NCBI GenBank assembly: GCA_900550865.1
Contig: URTM01000020.1
Coordinates: 1 to 46,044, forward strand
Direction of reading: 5' to 3'
From: an uncultured Dorea sp.
Lineage (GTDB): Bacteria; Bacillota; Clostridia; Lachnospirales; Lachnospiraceae
DNA length: 46,044 nucleotides
Shown piece by piece: positions 41,019-46,044 of the stretch (its first letter is position 1; each line of letters begins with the position of its first letter). Both the position numbers and the translations under genes were made by a program. Under the pieces are notes generated by a model, which searched no databases, had not been told where the DNA came from, and saw nothing but the letters and a program-made list of their open reading frames with translations.

Positions 41019-42045
41019 ATTTCAGTGTGATTATACCGAAGGAGCACATCCGGCGATTATGCAGAGGATGATGGAGACTAATATGGAGCAGACCAACGGA
41101 TATGGACTGGATCCATACTGCGACAGTGCAAGACAGAAGATCAAGGATCTGTGTGACTGTCAGGAGGCAGACGTGCATTTCCTGGTAGGCGGGACACAGA
41201 CCAACACAACAGTGATCAGTGCCGCACTCCGTCCTTATCAGGGAGCAGTTGCAGCAGTAAGCGGACATATTAATGTACATGAGACCGGGGCGATTGAAGC
41301 GACCGGTCACAAAGTGCTGCCGCTTCCAAGTGAAGACGGCAAGATCAGTGCAGTGCAGGTTGATGAGATGTGTCATGCACACTTTACAGACGGAAGTCAG
41401 GAACATATGGTGCAGCCGGGGATGGTATATATTTCCCATCCAACAGAGAATGGAACACTGTATACAAAGAAAGAATTAATGGATCTGTATGAAGTGTGCC
41501 GGAAATATGATATGTTATTGTTCCTTGACGGAGCACGTCTTGGCTACGGACTGATGGCGGAGACGAATGATATTACACTTGCAGACCTTGCAAAATATAC
41601 AGATGTATTCTATATCGGCGGAACCAAGGTTGGTGCGTTGTTTGGCGAAGCTGTTGTAATCACAAATGATGCATTGAAAAAGGATTTCCGCTATATGATC
41701 AAGCAGAATGGCGGAATGCTGGCAAAAGGCCGTCTTCTTGGCATCCAGTTCGACACACTGTTTACGAACAATCTTTATTTTGAAATTTCGGCACATGCAG
41801 ATGAACTTGCAATGAAGCTTAAGAAGACATTTCAGGAAAAGGGATACGGCCTGCGTTATGATTCCTATACAAATCAGCAGTTCCCGATCCTGCCGGATGA
41901 CCATATCGAAAAATTAAAAGAAAAATATGTGTTTGAATTCTGGGAGAAAGTGTCGGATACAGAAAGTGCAGTCAGATTCTGTACAAGCTGGGCGACAAAG
42001 CCGGAAGTGGTGGACGAACTGATCAGGGATATCGAGGCATGTTAA
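41011..42045 (+). CDS. Threonine aldolase / beta-eliminating lyase family PLP enzyme
   Basis: A 344-residue fold-type I PLP enzyme of the low-specificity L-threonine aldolase group, which splits threonine into glycine and acetaldehyde. It has the glycine-rich FLVGGTQTNTTVISAALRPY, SGHINVHETGAIEATGHK, the PLP-binding Asp in LLFLDGARLGYGL and the Schiff-base lysine in YIGGTKVGALFGEA. The frame opens at 40933, but the ATG at 41011, preceded by GGAAGGAGAG, gives the family's usual start. Its start codon overlaps tsaB's end and its stop overlaps rimI's start, so it is firmly inside the t6A/rimI operon. Threonine is also the substrate of t6A synthesis, an intriguing but unproven link. Confidence 0.9.
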   Translation: MYRFQCDYTEGAHPAIMQRMMETNMEQTNGYGLDPYCDSARQKIKDLCDCQEADVHFLVGGTQTNTTVISAALRPYQGAVAAVSGHINVHETGAIEATGHKVLPLPSEDGKISAVQVDEMCHAHFTDGSQEHMVQPGMVYISHPTENGTLYTKKELMDLYEVCRKYDMLLFLDGARLGYGLMAETNDITLADLAKYTDVFYIGGTKVGALFGEAVVITNDALKKDFRYMIKQNGGMLAKGRLLGIQFDTLFTNNLYFEISAHADELAMKLKKTFQEKGYGLRYDSYTNQQFPILPDDHIEKLKEKYVFEFWEKVSDTESAVRFCTSWATKPEVVDELIRDIEAC

Positions 42046-42551
42046 AGAACCAGATGCAAAAGGATCAGATATTAAAGAGTCAGACAATGGAAAATCAGAT
42101 GGGAACAGGCAAGATGACTGGAATACGTAAGGCAGAATTAGCGGATCTTTCGGAGATTGCTGCGTTAGAAAAGAAAATATTTTCCGATGCATGGAGTCTG
42201 AAAAGTCTGGAAGAGACATGGAATCAGAAGAATGCTGCGATATTTGTGGCAAAGACAGAAGGAAAAACCGCAGGCTATCTCATTTTCTATTATGTATTAG
42301 ATGAAGGAGAGATTGCCAGGATCGCAACTGCTCCTTCTATGCGCAGACAAGGGGCTGCCGGACAGATGTTTCGGAAGCTTCTGGCATTCTGTCAGGAACA
42401 GAAGATAACAAGAATCATGCTGGAAGTAAGAGAAAACAACGAAGCTGCCAGAAGATTTTATGAGAAATGCGGATTTACAGAAGATGGGATCCGCAGAAAT
42501 TACTATGAAAATCCAAAAGAAAATGCTGTTTTGATGTCAAAAAATCTGTAG
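42039..42551 (+). CDS. rimI: Ribosomal protein S18-alanine N-acetyltransferase
   Basis: RimI is a GNAT-family enzyme that acetylates the N-terminus of ribosomal protein S18. It shows the acetyl-CoA binding motif APSMRRQGAAGQMF and the C-terminal LEVRENNEAARRFYEKCGFTEDGIRRNYYENP typical of RimI. Its place after tsaB is also common. The 170-residue frame has a Gln/Lys/Met-rich N-terminal tail of about 25 residues before the GNAT domain (TGIRKAELADL). The ATG at 42039 overlaps the aldolase stop. Alternative starts at 42087 (MENQ) or 42114 (MTGIRK) would remove the tail. Confidence 0.93.
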   Translation: MLKNQMQKDQILKSQTMENQMGTGKMTGIRKAELADLSEIAALEKKIFSDAWSLKSLEETWNQKNAAIFVAKTEGKTAGYLIFYYVLDEGEIARIATAPSMRRQGAAGQMFRKLLAFCQEQKITRIMLEVRENNEAARRFYEKCGFTEDGIRRNYYENPKENAVLMSKNL

Positions 42552-42583
42552 GAAACAATGGTAATTCTTACAGCACTTTCCAC

Positions 42584-42612
42584 TGGTCAGCAGACAGATG
42601 GAAAGCTATAAT
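42584..42612 (+). promoter_or_regulatory. Possible promoter of the zinc-ribbon/rnz/tsaD group
   Basis: TGGTCA (42584-42589), 17 bases, TATAAT (42607-42612). A leader of about 100 bases follows, containing a perfect hairpin CACCGG-GAAAA-CCGGTG at 42679-42695, 13 bases before the AGGAGG of the next gene. Confidence 0.5.
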
Positions 42613-42717
42613 ATAGGCGTAACCGAGAGATCAACAGACTGAGAATAATGAAATGAGAACAATGTAACAGGAGAAAAGCACCGGGAAAACCGGTGACAGG
42701 ATTACAGGAGGAACGGT

Positions 42718-42954
42718 ATGCGCCAGTTTGAAGAACAGACAAAAAAAGTAAAAGAAGTTACCAGTATCGTATGTAATAAATGTGGCAGAGTGATCCCGGT
42801 GGTAGAAGGGGTTCCCCAGGAAGATGTCCTGACGGTGGACAAACGGTGGGGATATTTTTCCGAAAAAGATAACCGGACAGATCATTTTGACCTTTGCGAA
42901 GCCTGTTATGACGAACTGACAGGAAGCTTTAAGATTAAACTGGAAGAAGACTAG
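42718..42954 (+). CDS. Small zinc-ribbon protein, function unknown
   Basis: A 78-residue acidic protein with two Cys-X2-Cys knuckles, CNKCGR (near 19-22) and CEACYD (near 60-63), which should bind one zinc ion. No named family was recognised. The start has AGGAGG 3-9 bases upstream, so it is expressed. It is 20 bases ahead of the RNase Z gene and in the same unit, suggesting a link to RNA processing or a housekeeping role. Confidence 0.75.
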   Translation: MRQFEEQTKKVKEVTSIVCNKCGRVIPVVEGVPQEDVLTVDKRWGYFSEKDNRTDHFDLCEACYDELTGSFKIKLEED

Positions 42955-42974
42955 AGGAAGAATAGAGGAAAATT

Positions 42975-43883
42975 ATGTTAGATGTATGTTTGTTAGGAAC
43001 CGGAGGGATGATGCCGTTGCCATACAGATGGCTGACATCCCTGATGGTGCGTTACAATGGAAGCAGTCTTTTGATCGACTGCGGAGAAGGGACACAGATC
43101 GCGATAAAAGAAAAGGGATGGAGTTTTAAACCGATAGACGTGATCTGTTTTACGCATTATCACGGAGACCATATCAGCGGACTTCCGGGCCTGCTTCTTA
43201 CAATGGGAAATGCAGACCGTACCAAACCGCTTACATTAATCGGACCGAAAGGACTGGAACGGGTAGTGAATGCCCTGCGTGTGATTGCACCGGAGCTTCC
43301 GTTCCAGATTAAATATATGGAAATTACAGAAGCCGAGCAGACATTTGAATTGAATGGCTACCGGCTGAAGGCATTTCGTGTGAATCACAACGTGATCTGC
43401 TATGGTTATACGATGGAGATCGACCGTGCAGGAAAATTCGATGTGGAAAGAGCAAAGGCATCGAATATCCCGCAGGAATACTGGGGACTTTTACAAAAGG
43501 GTGAAACGATAGAGACAAAGAGACACGTGTACACGCCGGATATGGTGCTTGGACCGGCAAGAAAAGGAATCAAGCTTACGTATACCACAGATACCAGACC
43601 GACGGAATCCATTAAGCAGAATGCAAAGCATTCCGATCTCTTTATCTGTGAAGGAATGTATGGCGAAAAAGATAAGCAGAAAAAAGCAAAAGAATATAAG
43701 CATATGACATTCTACGAAGCGGCACAGCTTGCAAAAGAAGCAGAAGTAAAAGAAATGTGGCTGACACATTATAGCCCGTCACTGACAAAACCAGAGGAAT
43801 ATATGGATGACGTCAAGGCAATATTCCCGAATTCAATCGCAGCAAAAGATAAGCGCTCGGTAGAACTGGTATTTGAAGATTAG
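42975..43883 (+). CDS. rnz: Ribonuclease Z (tRNA 3' processing)
   Basis: RNase Z cuts the 3' trailer from tRNA precursors. The 302-residue protein has the metallo-beta-lactamase signature CFTHYHGDHISGLPGLLLTMG (in part) near residue 57, with the two zinc-binding His residues. Later ligands sit in YTTDTRPT, EGMYGEK and LTHYSPS. The flexible exosite region (about 150-190) is present. The ribosome binding site is AGAGGA, 7 bases before ATG. The stop codon lies 10 bases before tsaD. Confidence 0.95.
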   Translation: MLDVCLLGTGGMMPLPYRWLTSLMVRYNGSSLLIDCGEGTQIAIKEKGWSFKPIDVICFTHYHGDHISGLPGLLLTMGNADRTKPLTLIGPKGLERVVNALRVIAPELPFQIKYMEITEAEQTFELNGYRLKAFRVNHNVICYGYTMEIDRAGKFDVERAKASNIPQEYWGLLQKGETIETKRHVYTPDMVLGPARKGIKLTYTTDTRPTESIKQNAKHSDLFICEGMYGEKDKQKKAKEYKHMTFYEAAQLAKEAEVKEMWLTHYSPSLTKPEEYMDDVKAIFPNSIAAKDKRSVELVFED

Positions 43884-43893
43884 GAGGGAAAAA

Positions 43894-44922
43894 ATGAGCG
43901 AGACAAAAGATGTATTAATACTGGCGATCGAAAGTTCCTGTGATGAGACAGCAGCGGCAGTGGTAAAGAATGGAAGAGAAGTACTGTCTAATGTCATTTC
44001 TTCGCAGATTGCCCTGCATACATTGTATGGAGGTGTTGTGCCGGAGATCGCATCCAGAAAACATATAGAAAAAATTAATCAGGTGATTGAGGAAGCTCTG
44101 AAAGAGGCCGAGGTAACACTGGATGACATTGATGCAATTGGTGTAACCTACGGACCGGGACTGGTAGGCGCACTTCTGGTAGGTGTGGCAGAGGCAAAGG
44201 CAATCGCATATGCAGCGGGTAAACCACTGGTCGGAGTGCATCATATTGAAGGGCATATTGCGGCCAATTTTATCGAACACAAAGAATTAGAACCGCCATT
44301 TTTCTCACTGGTAGTATCCGGAGGACATACACATCTGGTACGTGTGAAAGATTATGGCAAATTTGATATCATCGGAAGAACCAGAGATGATGCGGCAGGA
44401 GAGGCATTTGACAAAGTGGCCCGTGCAATCGGACTTGGCTATCCGGGCGGACCGAAGATTGACAAGGTGGCAAAAGAAGGAAATCCGGATGCAATCGCAT
44501 TTCCACGTGCAAATGTAGAAGATGCACCGTATGACTTCAGTTTCAGTGGATTGAAATCTGCCGTTCTGAATTATATCAACGGATGTAAGATGAAAGGTGA
44601 AGAATACAATCAGGCAGATATTGCGGCTTCTTTCCAGAAAGCAGTGACGGATGTGCTGGTTGCAAAAGCCATGCATGCAGTGGAAGAATATAAAGTGGAC
44701 AAATTCGCTATTGCAGGCGGGGTGGCATCGAATAGTGCTCTTCGTGCGGCAATGAAAGAAGCATGTGAGGAACGAGGCGTGAAATTCTATTATCCGTCTC
44801 CAATTTTCTGTACCGATAACGCTGCAATGATCGGAGTGGCGGCTTATTATGAATATATGAATGGGACAAGAAGCGGATGGGATCTGAATGCAGTTCCGAA
44901 TCTGAAGCTTGGCGAGCGTTAA
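43894..44922 (+). CDS. tsaD: tRNA N6-adenosine threonylcarbamoyltransferase
   Basis: TsaD transfers threonylcarbamoyl to A37 of tRNAs reading ANN codons, working with TsaB, TsaE and TsaC. The 342-residue ASKHA protein has LAIESSCDETAAAVV at the start, the metal-binding HHIEGHIAANF, VSGGHTHLV and AIAGGVASNSALR, with SDNAAMI-type residues (TDNAAMIG) near the end. The frame extends 7 codons further, but AGGAGG at 43882-43887 puts the start at 43894. It is separated from tsaE/tsaB by four genes, though all are co-directional. Confidence 0.97.
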   Translation: MSETKDVLILAIESSCDETAAAVVKNGREVLSNVISSQIALHTLYGGVVPEIASRKHIEKINQVIEEALKEAEVTLDDIDAIGVTYGPGLVGALLVGVAEAKAIAYAAGKPLVGVHHIEGHIAANFIEHKELEPPFFSLVVSGGHTHLVRVKDYGKFDIIGRTRDDAAGEAFDKVARAIGLGYPGGPKIDKVAKEGNPDAIAFPRANVEDAPYDFSFSGLKSAVLNYINGCKMKGEEYNQADIAASFQKAVTDVLVAKAMHAVEEYKVDKFAIAGGVASNSALRAAMKEACEERGVKFYYPSPIFCTDNAAMIGVAAYYEYMNGTRSGWDLNAVPNLKLGER

Positions 44923-44961
44923 TTAAGAAAAATCAAGGCAAAATTAAGGCGGGAAAAGCAA

Positions 44962-45681
44962 ATGAAGAAGAGATGCGTGGCAATCGTACTTTCGGCAGGA
45001 CAGGGAAAAAGAATGGGAACATCTATCCAGAAGCAGTATATCGAACTGTGTGGAAAACCCATCATCTGTTACTGCCTGGAAGCATTTGAAAAGTCAGAAA
45101 TTATTGACGATGTGATCATGGTGGCCGGAGCCGGACAGGAAGATTACGTGACGGAAAAGATTGTAAATAAATATCATTTTGGAAAAGTACGTGCAGTAGT
45201 ATCAGGCGGTAAAGAACGCTACGACTCTGTCTGGAATGGATTAAAGGCTGTCCGTGACGGTATGGCGGGAGAAGAAGCGAAAGAAGGCTATGTCTATATT
45301 CATGACGGTGCCAGACCGTTCGTAGATGAAGAGATTATAAAGAGGGCTTATACATGTGTGGAAGAAAACCGTGCATGTGTTGCCGGCATGCCAAGCAAAG
45401 ATACGGTAAAGATCGTAGATGAAAATCAGTTTGCAGTTACTACACCTGCGCGCAAATACGTATGGATTGTTCAGACCCCTCAGGTATTCGAGACAGCCCT
45501 TATTACACAGGCATATGAGAAGCTGATGCAGCATGACAGGGAAAATGTAACCGATGATGCCATGGTAGTAGAGCAGGAGATGCAGATTCCTGTGAAATTG
45601 TTTGAAGGCTCTTATTGTAATATTAAGATTACGACACCGGAAGATCTGGAGACTGCAAAAGGGTTTATTGAGCATATATAA
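44962..45681 (+). CDS. ispD: 2-C-methyl-D-erythritol 4-phosphate cytidylyltransferase
   Basis: IspD joins CTP and methylerythritol phosphate in the MEP pathway to isoprenoids, which also feed the undecaprenyl carrier used by UppP. The 239-residue protein has the nucleotide-binding AIVLSAGQGKRMGTSIQKQYIEL, VSGGKERYDSVWNGL, HDGARPFVD and WIVQTPQVFE with LTDDAMVVE-type residues (VTDDAMVVEQ). Upstream GGCGGGAAAAG serves as ribosome binding site. It follows tsaD by 39 bases. No strong terminator is seen after it. Confidence 0.96.
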   Translation: MKKRCVAIVLSAGQGKRMGTSIQKQYIELCGKPIICYCLEAFEKSEIIDDVIMVAGAGQEDYVTEKIVNKYHFGKVRAVVSGGKERYDSVWNGLKAVRDGMAGEEAKEGYVYIHDGARPFVDEEIIKRAYTCVEENRACVAGMPSKDTVKIVDENQFAVTTPARKYVWIVQTPQVFETALITQAYEKLMQHDRENVTDDAMVVEQEMQIPVKLFEGSYCNIKITTPEDLETAKGFIEHI

Positions 45682-45807
45682 TTATAGTGTAAAGAAGCGT
45701 TGTATTTTAATTATAGAGGTGTTTTATCCTCTGGAAATGCTTTGACCTTATTATAGAGGTATAGAGAGATTGTGCTTTATACTTTACGGATGACTTAGTG
45801 ACGGGCA

Positions 45808-45840
45808 GCCGGAAGAAGCTGTCCGTGGCAGTCTTTGTAT
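45808..45840 (+). repeat. Possible copy of the dispersed small-hairpin repeat after ispD
   Basis: GCCGGAAGAAGCTGTCC followed by GTGGCAGTCTTTGTAT resembles the core at 9162-9199 and 38182-38220. The rest of the 45682-45990 spacer holds AT-rich sequence with repeats of ATTATAGAGG (around 45710 and 45750) and the tRNA promoter; no gene was seen. Confidence 0.4.
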
Positions 45841-45913
45841 AAGTGTATTTATAGGTGGAAAATACAGAAAAATAAGGAAAATACAAAAAAACAAAAAAAG
45901 TTTGAAAAAAGTG

Positions 45914-45942
45914 TTGACGACAGTAAAAAGCTGTGATAGAAT
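45914..45942 (+). promoter_or_regulatory. tRNA-Ser promoter
   Basis: TTGACG (45914-45919), 17 bases, TAGAAT (45937-45942), with an extended TGA immediately before the -10. It is one of the strongest promoters in the window. A leader of about 40 bases carries CTTGTC/GACAAG pairing before the tRNA. Confidence 0.85.
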
Positions 45943-45990
45943 ACATCTTGTCGCTGAGGTGATACGGAAGCGGCAGACAAGTAAATAGAT

Positions 45991-46044
45991 GGAGAGGTAT
46001 CGAAGTGGTCATAACGAGGCGGTCTTGAAAACCGTTTGTCCGAA
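45991..46044 (+). tRNA. tRNA-Ser(UGA), 5' part
   Basis: Starting GGAGAGGTATCGAAGTGGTC, it has the acceptor strand and D arm, then the anticodon stem-loop CGGTCTTGAAAACCG with anticodon UGA. The variable arm begins at the window edge, so the 3' half is missing. A serine tRNA with a long variable arm is expected. Confidence 0.93.

Overview
The window looks like a piece of a chromosome from a Gram-positive anaerobic fermenter of the Lachnospiraceae type, resembling Dorea or Ruminococcus. This is a judgement from protein style, not a database result. The supporting signs are strong AGGAGG ribosome binding sites, moderate GC with AT-rich spacers, an [FeFe]-hydrogenase next to a bifunctional AdhE, a PTS-based maltose system, an FMN riboswitch with an ECF riboflavin transporter, and a long-insert form of ribosomal protein L17. 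No phage, insertion sequence, CRISPR array or defence island was seen.

Layout. 1-2490 is the end of the ribosomal protein/alpha operon (rpsK end, rpsD, rpoA, rplQ, terminator). 2550-10216 is a redox/fermentation block: a two-gene operon of a GltD-like flavoprotein carrying a NuoF-type iron-sulfur module plus an [FeFe]-hydrogenase, then adhE, then an APH-type kinase. All three transcription units have Rex-like operator sequences in their promoters. 10273-13928 holds a secreted coiled-coil/SleB-type wall hydrolase, a YtpQ-like protein, a HAD phosphatase and UppP. 14063-16300 is a polar amino-acid ABC transporter. 16475-22450 is a maltose module: LacI-type repressor, PTS IIA-IIC-IIB, a MapP-like phosphatase and 4-alpha-glucanotransferase. 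22557-27227 is a galactoside module: AraC-type regulator, GPH symporter and GH42 beta-galactosidase.

27356-28124 holds a small protein resembling the N-terminus of the D-proline reductase proprotein PrdA, then a 400-bp spacer with outward-facing promoters and a long hairpin. mutY follows. 29421-32660, on the minus strand, groups a PAP2 phosphatase, a glycerophosphodiesterase, a diacylglycerol kinase-type lipid kinase and a TetR regulator, suggesting membrane-lipid turnover. Then come tex, a YitT-family membrane protein and ptsI. 37870-38974 is an FMN riboswitch with its own promoter and terminator ahead of ribU. A roughly 280-bp palindromic element (39078-39355) separates ribU from a glyoxalase-like gene. 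39871-45681 carries the t6A tRNA-modification genes tsaE, tsaB and tsaD with rimI, a threonine-aldolase-type enzyme, a zinc-ribbon protein, RNase Z and ispD. The window ends inside a tRNA-Ser(UGA).

The genes fit a sugar-fermenting lifestyle: sugars enter by PTS (ptsI supplies phosphate) or symport, and surplus reductant leaves as H2 or ethanol, probably under NADH-sensing control. The window is mostly ordinary core genome. The observations most worth following up are the giant palindrome, the stand-alone PrdA-N-like protein with its neighbouring candidate small RNA, the Rex-like sites shared by adhE and the orphan kinase, and a dispersed small hairpin repeat in several spacers.
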